A DNA stretch of 64,000 nucleotides from Leishmania mexicana MHOM/GT/2001/U1103 (lineage: Eukaryota; Euglenozoa; Kinetoplastea; Trypanosomatida; Trypanosomatidae), in assembly GCF_000234665.1 (NCBI RefSeq), contig NC_018334.1, positions 868,001 through 932,000 on the forward strand, read 5' to 3'. Position 1 is the first letter of the stretch; each line of letters starts with the position of its first letter. The notes under the pieces were generated by a model. That model was not told the origin of the DNA. It saw only the letters and a program-made list of their open reading frames with translations, and made no database searches. Below, one piece after another: positions 31,739-42,973 of the stretch. The position numbers and the translations under genes were made by a program.

Positions 31739-33988
31739 TCAGCCGCGCTGCCGCTCGATCACAGAGTCGACAAACAGACGGTCCATCCGGTCCGCAACGG
31801 CCTCCTCGCTCAGCTCACGCACAGCGTACTCACGCGCACGACGGCCAACGCGCCGCGCATGCTCCGGGTGCTCCACGACGTACCGCATCAGCTCCGCAGT
31901 CTTCTCCACGCTCGGGATGGCCATCTTCATGCCTTCCTCGTAGCCGTACGGCGAGTCTGGCGAGATCTCCTCAAGCCCGTCCACAGGGATGCGGAAGCAA
32001 GAGTCGCGCTCCATGAACCGCAGCGGCCCGCTCCACTCCGTGACGAGCACCGGCAGCCCCATCGCCATCGCCTCCACGGCAGGCAGTCCCCACCCCTCCG
32101 CCTTCGTCGGGTACACAAAGGCATCCGCGTTCGCGTACATCTGAACAACCTCAGTCGCGCTTACTTCGCCCGTGACAATGATGAGGTGGGGATAGTCCGC
32201 TATGGACGTCATCCCCGGCAACGCACCGCCGCGTCCCCATGTCTGGATGAAGTGTAGAACCGAATCACGAGACATACCGGGAGAATAGCGACGTGTCAGG
32301 AGTGTCTTGATCACCAGCGTCGTGCGCTCGCGCAGCTCCGGCGGGGCAGAGGGGCCGAACGCGTCCCAGTACGCCTTCAGCAGCACGTCCCACCCCTTGC
32401 GGTCCTCCCACTTGAAGCTCGAGAAGAACACGTAGCGCTGCAGCCGCTCCTCCTCTGTCAAGCTCGGCCGGTTGTCGCACCGCGATGTGCTCGCGCACCT
32501 ACCCATCGCGGGCTGCCGTGCGTAGTTGGCCGGGTCGTACTCGTACACATCCACGGCCTCCGGTACGACACGGATCTTGTCGGGGCTCACACCGTTGCGG
32601 CGGTAGATGGTGGCGAAGAAGTCCGCCGTCGTCCAGATCTCGTCGGCACGTGTCCGCATCGGCACTATCCACTTCTGATGGATGTTGGACAGCTCGCTCA
32701 TGCTGTGCCCGATGTACACCGCAGGGCACTCATGGAACCGGCGCTTGGGGAGTCGGAAGAAACGGTGAGCGCGCGAGTGCTGGAAGACGAGGACGGCGCG
32801 GTGGCGCAGGCGATCGCGGAAAAAGCTCTGGGTCGCCTGGGACGGCACACTTCTGAACAGATCCCCCACGCCCGCGTATGCAAGCCGAAGGAGCGTGTCG
32901 CCGGATTTCGGGCATGAGCTGCGCCCCTTCCCTCCCATCACACCGATCCCGTAGCGCTCCATCAGCGAACGGATGTATGCCATCGCCTCGCGGTTGAGAC
33001 CACAACACTTGGCCCTGAAGTCCGTGTGGTACCGGATCACCGGCGGGAGGCAGTTCTGCACCGCAGCACTCCACTTGGCAGAGTGGTGCGAGTCCTCACC
33101 ACGACGGCGCCACGGCACGCCCACGCGGCGGCGCTGCAGCTCCGTCACCACGTTGTATGCGGTGTGGCCGTAGTGGTCCAGCAGCGAGAACACAGGCCGC
33201 CGCAGCGAGACGACCGCAGGGAGCGCGCGCACGCCGGCATCGTCGTCGCGCACCACCGCAGCAGCGCGACTGCCCCACACCTGCCACGCAGGGTACGCCT
33301 CCTGCATCCGCAGCGTCAGCGCCCACCCACCACGGTCCACGGCGCCCATCGCGTGGTCATGGCGCGCACTCACGGCGTCCCTCACAGCGGGCACCGACAG
33401 CGCGCCCGCAAGCCCGCCAACGGCGTCGTACACGCGGCGGTCGAAGATGCCGCAGTGCAGCGACACGGCGTCCACCACCTCCTCCCACGACGCGCGCTGG
33501 TCCGCAGCGCTGTACCCGCTCAGCCGCCGCGTCAGGTACGGCTGCAGCACCTCGCCGTTGTGCGTCGTCCCTGTCATCCCGCCCTTGTCCACGACGCGCA
33601 GCGAGGCGAGCTCCCTTGCGGTGAGCCGCGGCGATGGGTGGCGCCAGCCGCCGCTGTCGTCACTGTGCTGCAGTATAGTGCACTGCGCAGCTGCGACGCG
33701 GCCGCCGTTGCGCTGCGTTGCCGTGCNNNNNNNNNNNNNNNNNNNNNNNNNNNNNNNNNNNNNNNNNNNNNNNNNNNNNNNNNNNNNNNNNNNNNNNNNN
33801 NNNNNNNNNNNNNNNNNNNNNNNNNNGATAAGGCGCTGACGAAACGGTACGTGGGGTCGGGAAATCGTTGCCTGTGGTGCCGTGGCGACACGGGAAGAGC
33901 GGAGTGGTGGCGAGCCCGGGCACTGCTCGCTGCCGCTATTGTCCCCAGCCGACCGGTGGCCGGTATTTCGCTGATAGAGGCTCCACAT
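31739..33988 (-). CDS. GT4-type glycosyltransferase, copy C (internal gap)
   Basis: Third copy, with N-terminus and upstream flank identical to copy B. The 100-N gap at 33727-33826 removes residues from just after FRQRLI (residue 54) to ATQRNGG. In copy B the same interval is 754 bp; substituting that length gives 2904 bp, exactly the length of copy B, so the gene is probably intact in the organism. The C-terminal part has the GT4 features WEDRKGWDVLLKAYW and KAEGWGLPAVEAMAMG. It differs from B in clusters: FRAKCCG instead of FTASCIG, RLRHRAV instead of RLYRRAV, a single R-to-L change in KTLLTRRYS, and FIQTWG instead of FIETWG. Role as for copy A. Confidence 0.82.
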   Translation of the reverse strand: MWSLYQRNTGHRSAGDNSGSEQCPGSPPLRSSRVATAPQATISRPHVPFRQRLIXXXXXXXXXXXXXXXXXXXXXXXXXXXXXXXXXXTATQRNGGRVAAAQCTILQHSDDSGGWRHPSPRLTARELASLRVVDKGGMTGTTHNGEVLQPYLTRRLSGYSAADQRASWEEVVDAVSLHCGIFDRRVYDAVGGLAGALSVPAVRDAVSARHDHAMGAVDRGGWALTLRMQEAYPAWQVWGSRAAAVVRDDDAGVRALPAVVSLRRPVFSLLDHYGHTAYNVVTELQRRRVGVPWRRRGEDSHHSAKWSAAVQNCLPPVIRYHTDFRAKCCGLNREAMAYIRSLMERYGIGVMGGKGRSSCPKSGDTLLRLAYAGVGDLFRSVPSQATQSFFRDRLRHRAVLVFQHSRAHRFFRLPKRRFHECPAVYIGHSMSELSNIHQKWIVPMRTRADEIWTTADFFATIYRRNGVSPDKIRVVPEAVDVYEYDPANYARQPAMGRCASTSRCDNRPSLTEEERLQRYVFFSSFKWEDRKGWDVLLKAYWDAFGPSAPPELRERTTLVIKTLLTRRYSPGMSRDSVLHFIQTWGRGGALPGMTSIADYPHLIIVTGEVSATEVVQMYANADAFVYPTKAEGWGLPAVEAMAMGLPVLVTEWSGPLRFMERDSCFRIPVDGLEEISPDSPYGYEEGMKMAIPSVEKTAELMRYVVEHPEHARRVGRRAREYAVRELSEEAVADRMDRLFVDSVIERQRG
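33727..33826. other. Assembly gap (100 N), about 754 bp missing
   Basis: Exactly 100 N. Comparing both flanks with copy B (29208-29961) shows about 754 bp should be here. It is a collapse or dropout typical of near-identical tandem copies. Confidence 0.85.
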
Positions 33989-36900
33989 GGTCGGTTTGGA
34001 TGCCTTTCCGATGCGGTGCGGGCACGCACGAGGTGGAGGAATCGCAGCGCCGGTGGGGCGCCTGTTAGAGGGCGGGGGACACTAGCTGAGGCCCGTCTGC
34101 GAGAAGCGCGATGACGGACGTGCAGCTGAGCGGCAAGGAGAGAATCCTCCGGTGCTGACCCCGGATCCGGAGTGGGAGATGTTCGGGTGCGAATGGGCCG
34201 GGCACGTGGTTGGAGCGAAAGGGGGAGGCGATGGGAAGCCCGGACCGCCGGCACCAAACAAAAGTAAAAACACGCACGATATTCGCACGACGTTGAGCGC
34301 TCACAGGTGCACACGCACGCGTACACACGGAAAGTTCGGTGAAGCGAACGGCAGGCTCTGGCTTGCTGTGCTTCCCCCGCTCTCTTCTGCGCTCAGCAGC
34401 ACACAGGTTCGGCTGAAGGCTAAGACAGCAAGAAATAGCAGCGCGACAGACGTCTCACCTGTGGCCTCGCGGCTTGCTTTTCGGGCTCTTAGGGATAAGG
34501 TGGTGCGAGTTTGTAGGGTGATCAGCATCCTCTCGCTTCCGCGCTTCGGACAGGGAGTCGGCGACGCACCGGATGACGCCCCCAACGACGCACGAGGAGC
34601 GGTGTAAAAACAAAACAAATCAAATCAAAACAGAGTAAGACGCGAGAGATGCCCACGCACTGACCACTCACACACAAACGATCAACCGAAAAGGAGAATA
34701 CGCAACAACGCGATGCGCGCCTTTGTTCAGGCCACTAACGCGTGAAGATAACAAGAGGAGGCAAGGTGAGGAGTCAGTGAGGAAAGGGGAGGGGGGAGGG
34801 AGGTGCGAGGGACGAGCGCAGACAGTTACGAGCAACAGAAGAAAAACAAAACCGCACAGTGAAAGGACAGCAACCAGCGCACCGTGCGTGCACCGAAAGG
34901 GAGAGGCGAATGGGAGAGAATGAGGGTGAAAACGGCGGATGTTAAAGGCGGAGAGATACCCTCTCTGTCTCGATAGTGGAAGAGGGGAAAATGGAACGTA
35001 GCACAAAGGAAACGTGTCAACGGAAAATAGAGAAGCTGATAAAGGCTCTCGGCCTTGTGGTGCTGGCTTTAATGGTCGGACAGCTCAACGCCGAGGCCGG
35101 CACACGCACACACACACACTGAAGAGATACAGACAGACGCAAAGCGACCTGTGAACGACACAGAAGTGCCGGGCTGAACGCTAGAGAGGCGGAAAAGGAG
35201 GGAAGGCAATCAACAGACGCGGCAGCGGCGTTGGTGTGCGTTACGAAACAAAACAGAGGAAAGGTACTGCAGCACCCGCGGCAAGACAAACTTCGGGAGC
35301 GGTTAGCCGTCAGGTTACGGGCTCCCGCTGAGGAGCGGCAGGGGGGCGGGGGAGATCAAGGATGACAGAGGCAGAGTGGACAATCCTTTGGTTCCCTTTC
35401 CCAGGCCGCCACTGCTCTAAGCGCTGTCACAGCGAAGAAGTGGCTGTGCGTCGCTCTGCACGTGGAGGCTTGCACTGGATGTCTGTGGCGTGACGCTCGC
35501 CTTCTCTCTGTTGCTCTCAGAGGAGAATGTGCGTCTTCTCTTTCTCGCCTACTGCGCTGCAACGATTGTACTGGAGCTCGAGCTCAGCAGCGCGGGGCAA
35601 AACCCCAGACGAAGACAACAGGCGAAAAGTACTTTCTTCGGTGTATGCTTGCGGGTGCGGGGGGGGGTGAAGGAAACAAGCAAGCAGAGGGAGGAGTGTG
35701 GAGTGGGGAGCGTATGAGGAGAGAGGTTATTCTTCAGTGCTGAGCATGAAGGCAAAGGATGTGCACGGAGACAGACGCGGCGCAGAACGGACAGAGAGAA
35801 GATGATCGAAGGGACGAGGCAAATGCAAGTGCTAAGGATGGGCCCCGCACCCAGAGGGAAGTCACTGAAAACAAATCAAAAACAACAAAAAACGAAGGAG
35901 CAGATGCAGAATCATGGAAAAGAACGCTTGTCCTCGCGACGGTGGGTCTTCGCGCACCCAACTCTCCAAGCGACTCGTGGTGCTTCCAACGTGTGTGGGT
36001 GAGGGGGGAGGTGGGGGTGGGGGACGGATGGAGAGAGGAAGAGGCCCCACGTTGTGCCTTTGCTTTTTCGTTTTTGCACCCTTTTCCCCGTTGTGGAAGG
36101 GGCCGTGCGTGTCTCCTCACCGTTCGAACGCTTCCTGAGCGGCCTCCGGGCACCGACGAGGTTCCCAATGTTGGCCGAGAGGAGGGTGTCGAAGACTCTT
36201 CTGGGGCACGAGAGCGAGAGAGCGAGATAGAGTGGGAGGGGGAGCAGAGCGTTTTTTCAAAGACACTATGGCATGGATACACAGCAGCCGGCGTGGCACC
36301 CACGAGCGAGAATGACGGAGGAAGCACACAGAGCTTCCCTTGACTGTCGAACACTTCTCCCCCTCTCACTCGCCCGTCCACTTTCGCCAGACTCTGTGGG
36401 CAACAAAAGGAAGGGGGAGGGGGAGGGCGACCGAGTAAGGCCGCATCCACCCTCTGCGCTGCGCTGTTTGTGGGGGGGGGTCAGGAGGGGAGAGAGGCAA
36501 ATCTTGTTGATTCTCTTTTTTTTTGGGGGGGGGGGGTGTCGGTCCAACGGGGAGAGCGCCCGCGTGTGTGTGTGTGTGTGTGTGTGTGGCAGCACGGAAG
36601 CCTTCTCACGAAACAGGAAGCACAACACGACAACAAGACGCGGGAGAGCGAGGGTGCGAGCGAAGTCCAGGAAACGCCTGTCTTCCCAAAGGGAAGCCGG
36701 GCACGAGCAGCGAGGCGGAAGCCCGTCATTCGGCCGGCGACAACACAAAAGCAAAGTCCACGCACCCACGCCATTTTCTTCAGCAAGCACGTTGACGCGA
36801 CGAAGGAAGGAAAATTACGCATGTATATATGGAAAAGGTGCAGCCCCTGGCCCTTCCTCTTCGTACGCCTCCGTGAGCTGCGCTCTTCAGTTCACCCCGC

Positions 36901-37331
36901 GCTCGCGAACACTTCTTGGAAGCGGGCGGATGCGGAAGGACACGGAAGCTTCCGTCCGGGAATTACCGTACCACGCCTCTGGGGTAGCACTCGCGCCGAA
37001 GGCAACACTTCCGCACGCCCGGGAGTGTGTGAGAGCGCGTGGGACTGTGCCTCAGTGCGCAGTCCTCCAGAAGAGACATAAGAAGAGGGCCGATAGATGG
37101 AGCAATGAAAACAAAGAGCCAATGATACGTGATAGAGTGAAAGCCTAAAGACGCACACCACAGACACGCGACACCGGCAACGAATAGATGATCACACTGA
37201 TCCAGGACACACGCCCGGTACTCCGAGCAGCTTCCTAGAGAGGAGGCACCATGAAGCGAGCCCACCGGAGCTTTTTCTCTTCTTCTAGCCTGCCCCTTTC
37301 TCCACCATACAACATGGGTTCACCCCCCAAG
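33989..37331. other. Spacer upstream of the glycosyltransferase array
   Basis: 33989-34928 is the duplicated flank. Beyond it the sequence is single-copy and holds CA and TG tracts (about 35103-35120 and 36563-36588), a poly-G run at 36522-36537 and purine-rich stretches. Frames of up to 290 codons (36273-37148) translate these simple sequences and have no domain. No gene is supported. Confidence 0.5.
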
Positions 37332-37679
37332 TCTACACCCCCTCCAGGCCTGTCAGAGGCCCCCGTCGCGTGGTGCGAAGCGGCCCTGCACACACACGCG
37401 TTACAGCTATGCACCGACTCAGTCACCGGAGCTCGGCAGCTGCCTCATATTCTGCCCGCCCGCCTCACCGCCACGCTGACACCTTGGCCATCACACGGAT
37501 GGCACAAGTGCGTTCGCCGTCGCAGGTCGCTCTGACCCCGCTACGTCGTAGGCAGTAGGCCACGCCACCACCAGAAGTGGCTCGGCATGGGCAGGGTGAG
37601 ATAGGGGTGTGTGTACGTGGCTTTCCCACCAAGAGTCGGTGTGCTGAACCCTGAGATGCCACGCACTGGAGAGGTGTGT
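37332..37679 (-). mobile_element. SIDER-like degenerate retroposon, inverted-pair member 2
   Basis: Reverse complement of 26088-26435, nearly identical over 348 bp; the visible difference is GGCC for GCCC next to CATCACACGG. The pair flanks the entire B-C glycosyltransferase array in opposite orientation. It is placed in the SIDER class for the same reasons as its partner. Confidence 0.55.
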
Positions 37680-38442
37680 CCTATCAAAACGGAGGCTGCG
37701 GATGTCGTTCCTTCCAAACAGTTCTGCCTTCCACACAGCCAGCAGGTGCCGTCGTTGGGCGCCGATGAATCTTGCCGTACATGGAACACGTCAACCCCCC
37801 CTCCCTCCCTCCCCCCTCCCTCCCTCCGCCCCTTCCACGTGCCCGTGTAACTCTGTGCCGATACGAGACACTGGCGCATGCACATCTACGCAAGAAACTA
37901 AAGAGGAAATACGCAGCCCGACCTCTGCGGATTGTGGCCTCGGCCGTTTGTTGCCGCTCTGCTGCAGTGTCAACACCCCGAGCAGTTATCCATGTGTGCG
38001 CACTACCACCACATCCAAGCAGGGGAGAGGCGCGCAGAAAAACAAAAGAAACGCTCGCGCTGCGGCTCAAAAAACAGAAGAGGGGGCGCGCCATGGCCTG
38101 ATGCGACAAGGGCGGGAAGAGACCCAAATACGAGGCGAGCGAAGGGGCACACACGACCATCTCGCTGGGCGGCATCCGGCAACATGGGAAAGCAGCCGAG
38201 ATGGGGTGTAAGGGGGCAAAGAGCAGAAGACAAGGAAGGAGAACACAGCAAGAGAAAGTATGCAGACATCCTCTCCCACGCCAGAGCAGTCGAGCACGCG
38301 CTCACCCCAGTCCGCGCCTCGTCGGCCCGCCTTGCACCCCCACCCCCTTCCCCATCCCTCCTCTGCCCCATCACGCCCGGGTGCCTCTCTCGTCGCTTCC
38401 CCGGCAGCCCTCTCTTGCCGCCCCGGCACGTGGCGCGTTGCC
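37680..38442. other. Spacer downstream of the M20 peptidase gene
   Basis: It holds a C/T tract of CCCTCC repeats at about 37793-37840 on the plus strand and the presumed 3' UTR of the M20 gene. No gene is seen. Confidence 0.5.
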
Positions 38443-39801
38443 TCACTTGGGCGTGTTCTGGAGGTGTGCCGCCACGATGCGCGCAATGTTGTACGTCAAC
38501 CCCTTTGCGTACGGGATGTGCAGGAACTCGTTCGGCCCGTGTGCGTTGCTCTGCGGGCCGAGGAGACCCGTCACAACGAACTGCGCCTCCGGATACGTGT
38601 CGATGAGCATGCCGATGAACGGGATGGCGCCACCCATGCCCTGGCACGCGTACGTGTTGCCGAGGCCTCGATNNNNNNNNNNNNNNNNNNNNNNNNNNNN
38701 NNNNNNNNNNNNNNNNNNNNNNNNNNNNNNNNNNNNNNNNNNNNNNNNNNNNNNNNNNNNNNNNNNNNNNNNCAGGGGTGGCAGGCGCATGGAAAGCTTC
38801 ACCGTCGTGTGGGTGCGGATGACGTTGCCGGCGATCTGCGGGTCCGGCAGGTTGGCGCCCGTCACGGTGAGGCTCGGCTTCCAAAAGTTCTGAATCGCCA
38901 GCTCGACGTTGTCGCCAGGCACCGTCGCCACGCCTGCCGCCATGGCAAACTGCTCCTTGAACGGCACCGTCTTCATCGACTCCGCCGCCTTGACCGCGTA
39001 GGCCGGCATCTCGCAGTGGGCCTCCGGGAACAGCACCTCGCCCGTCTTGCAGTCCTCGATGCGGCTGAGGAGCTCGCGCGTGATGCGGAACGTGTCCGGC
39101 ACAACGCCGCCGGCGACGCCACTGTGCATGCTCTCCGTCAGTGTCTGCACCGTCAGCTCACCCATCGCAACGCCGCGCAGCGACGTCGTGAGCCACACCT
39201 GCGAGTAGTTCATGCTGCCGCTGTCCAGGCACACCATGAGGTCCACCTTGCCGATGCGCTCTTTGCAGCGCTCCATGTAGTAGTCCAGATCCGGGCTGCC
39301 CGACTCCTCGCCGCCCTCGATCATGATCACGACACGGCCGTGCGGGACGCCGTGGCGCTGCAGCGACGCGATGGCCGTGACGGCGGCAAAGAGCGCGTAG
39401 CCGTCATCGGCGCCACCGCGGCCGTACAGCTTGCCATCGCGCACCACCGCCTTGTGGGGGTCGAGACCCTCCGCCCACGGGCGGAGAGGCGGCTGCTTGT
39501 CCATGTGGCCGTACATGAGCACCGTGTTCTTGGTCGGCTCTGTGCCGGCGATCTCGACGAGAAGGAACGGCGTGCGGCCATCCGCGGTGAGGTAGTCGTA
39601 CGTGAGCCCCTGCACGTTCTGCGCACTCATCCAATCGATGAGGATGCCAAAGGCCTTCTCCTGCAGGCCATTGGTGGCCCACTCGGGATCGAACTGCGGG
39701 CTCTGGTTCGGCACCTCGATGTAGGCCGAGATGGCCGGCACGATTGTCTTCTCCCACTCGGACTCCACCGTCTGCCTCACCTGGGTCCAGCCAGCGGACA
39801 T
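38443..39801 (-). CDS. M20 family metallopeptidase (CNDP dipeptidase-like), gapped
   Basis: A cytosolic-looking zinc peptidase of clan MH, family M20 (carnosinase/CNDP-like), expected to hydrolyse dipeptides or small peptides with two metal ions. No signal peptide; ATG at 39801 (MSAGWTQVRQ). Family signatures are in place: YGHMDKQP with His99 and Asp101, GRGGADD with the bridging Asp132, EGGEESGSPD with the Glu165-Glu166 pair (general base and metal ligand), and LDSGS with Asp193. The C-terminal GPQSNAHGPNE supplies the last His ligand. A 100-N gap (38673-38772) falls in the dimerisation/catalytic linker region, between RLPPL and RGLGNTYACQGMGG. From the usual spacing in this family I expect about 60 residues there, so the true gap is probably nearer 180-200 bp. 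The protein ends AHLQNTPK. Confidence 0.9.
   Translation of the reverse strand: MSAGWTQVRQTVESEWEKTIVPAISAYIEVPNQSPQFDPEWATNGLQEKAFGILIDWMSAQNVQGLTYDYLTADGRTPFLLVEIAGTEPTKNTVLMYGHMDKQPPLRPWAEGLDPHKAVVRDGKLYGRGGADDGYALFAAVTAIASLQRHGVPHGRVVIMIEGGEESGSPDLDYYMERCKERIGKVDLMVCLDSGSMNYSQVWLTTSLRGVAMGELTVQTLTESMHSGVAGGVVPDTFRITRELLSRIEDCKTGEVLFPEAHCEMPAYAVKAAESMKTVPFKEQFAMAAGVATVPGDNVELAIQNFWKPSLTVTGANLPDPQIAGNVIRTHTTVKLSMRLPPLXXXXXXXXXXXXXXXXXXXXXXXXXXXXXXXXXXRGLGNTYACQGMGGAIPFIGMLIDTYPEAQFVVTGLLGPQSNAHGPNEFLHIPYAKGLTYNIARIVAAHLQNTPK
38673..38772. other. Assembly gap (100 N) inside the M20 gene
   Basis: Exactly 100 N, a placeholder size. The reading frame resumes correctly on the far side, but the length is not reliable. 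Confidence 0.9.
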
Positions 39802-40399
39802 GGTGGCGAGGGTTCAGCAAGAAGAGACAGCGGGAGCACACAGAGGGAGAGAGAGCGTCTGTGCGGAGCGGAGGATGGCAACGCGCGATGGCGGTCGATA
39901 GGCGATAGACGAGAGGAAAGACGAAAGAATGTGTCCGTGCGGGTGGAGAGGGGAGGGGGTGGGCTTGTGTGGTCAGCGTCTGTGGCGCTCGGAGCAGGTG
40001 CAAGAGAACAGGGCGCAGGCGGAGGCAGAGAGCGAGAGATGGGCGGATGCGCGGTGGAGATGCGGGGAGAGAATGTGGCCTTGCACACCTCACACGACAG
40101 CGGGTGGGGGGGGGGGCGCTGCGGCTCGACTCGCCACTTACGCAGCCGAGTCGCCAGCACGGCGCAGAGTCGTTAGTGGGTAGCGCAAAGTGCGCGAACG
40201 CTTCGGTGGCGCCTTCCTTTTCTCGCTGCGCGCTCAGAAGGAGCGGCCCAGTGCAGCTAATCGTGCATTCTCCGTTAGGGAAGTGCTAAACCATAAATGA
40301 GAAAAACGAAAGGACATTGCCAGAGGAGGGTGCGGCGCGTGCGGGCACACACAAGCGGGTGGCCGCGCATGCGTGCCGTGTCCGCACAGCCATCGCCGC
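39802..40399. other. Spacer between M20 peptidase and ubiquitin-L40 genes
   Basis: Contains the presumed 5' UTR of the M20 gene and 3' UTR of ubiquitin-L40. No gene is seen; the long plus-strand frame reaching here from 38260 is the antisense shadow of the peptidase gene. Confidence 0.55.
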
Positions 40400-42225
<1,826 letters not shown>

Positions 42226-42578
42226 TCGTCTTCACCGTTTCATGCTCCCTACCGACCGGCCAAACACGTATACACGCCTATAGACAACCACAACCCATCT
42301 ACTTCTATCGCACCACAGCTACATCCTGGCCGCGTAGGACGAGGCCCCGTCCTGCCCTTCCCCCGTCCCCTCCTCCGATGTGAGCCGCCCCACCGGCACC
42401 ACGCGGACCTGCGTGGACGGCACGCCCTGATCCAGGCGAGCAGCGCCCACAGTCCTGCTCCGGTGCGGAGGCGGTGACGTCTGTCGCGCGGGCAGCAGGG
42501 GGTGGCCCAGGTGCGCGCCGCACCAGCTCAGGGAGGCAGCTGGCCAGCCGCAGGCCAGGGCCCTCTGAGACCCTGCGC
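42226..42578 (+). mobile_element. SIDER-like repeat, member 1 of the S family
   Basis: The first 150 bp (from TCGTCTTCACCGTTTCATGC) match 59618-59790 almost exactly. The end (from GTGGCCCAGGTGCGCGCC to ACCCTGCGC) matches both 59799-59877 and 47155-47230. In between it carries about 95 bp that the other two lack (they have AGA only). Below the shared part it is 3'-truncated. Non-coding and dispersed; placed in the SIDER class by pattern. Confidence 0.5.
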
Positions 42579-42973
42579 CTTATGAGCAAGGAGAGAACGA
42601 AAAAGAAATTGAGCTGTGAGAGCCGGGTGTGGGTGGGTGGGAACGTGTGAAGGTGCATTTCGGGGTGTCACTGTAGAGAGGAGCAGTGGAGTAGGGGGCG
42701 GGAGACGAAGGCGATGAACAACGCCCTACCGCGCTTGCTTGAGTGAGCTGAGGGGTGGGTGGGCGGCGAGGTGGAGACTTGCCATTATTGAGCCGCCCCC
42801 CGCCCCCGTTCGGCAAAGCAAGAACAGAGGGCGATCGGCCCTCCGACGAGACGGGCTGCACACACACACACATACACATGTACACACACACACACACACG
42901 CACACGGGCACATTACGCACACACAGGCACGTCTTCGCCGCTGAAAAGAGCTCCTCCCTGCTTTGCGCTTCCC
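42579..42973. other. Short spacer downstream of the disordered-protein gene
   Basis: CA tracts lie at about 42857-42905. This is the presumed 3' UTR of the gene at 42974-45463. No gene is seen. Confidence 0.5.

Larger units (their letters stand above)
31060..34928. repeat. Tandem duplication unit 2 (glycosyltransferase copy C)
   Basis: Second copy of the unit starting at 26428. It appears about 760 bp shorter only because the 100-N gap at 33727-33826 stands for missing sequence. The unit ends at GGTG near 34925-34928, after which the sequence no longer matches the first unit. Confidence 0.85.

Noticed and set aside
35490..35717. Short plus-strand frame with an amphipathic-looking stretch (SLLLSEENVRLLFLAY)
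   Set aside because: No ATG at its start, no homologue recognised, strand opposite to all genes; most likely chance.
36273..37148. 291-codon plus-strand open frame
   Set aside because: Crosses a poly-G run and a TG microsatellite and has no domain; opposite to the direction of all real genes.
38260..40176. 638-codon plus-strand open frame
   Set aside because: Antisense to the M20 peptidase, running through a gap; composition (Arg/His/Val/Ala) is typical of a shadow of GC-rich coding DNA.
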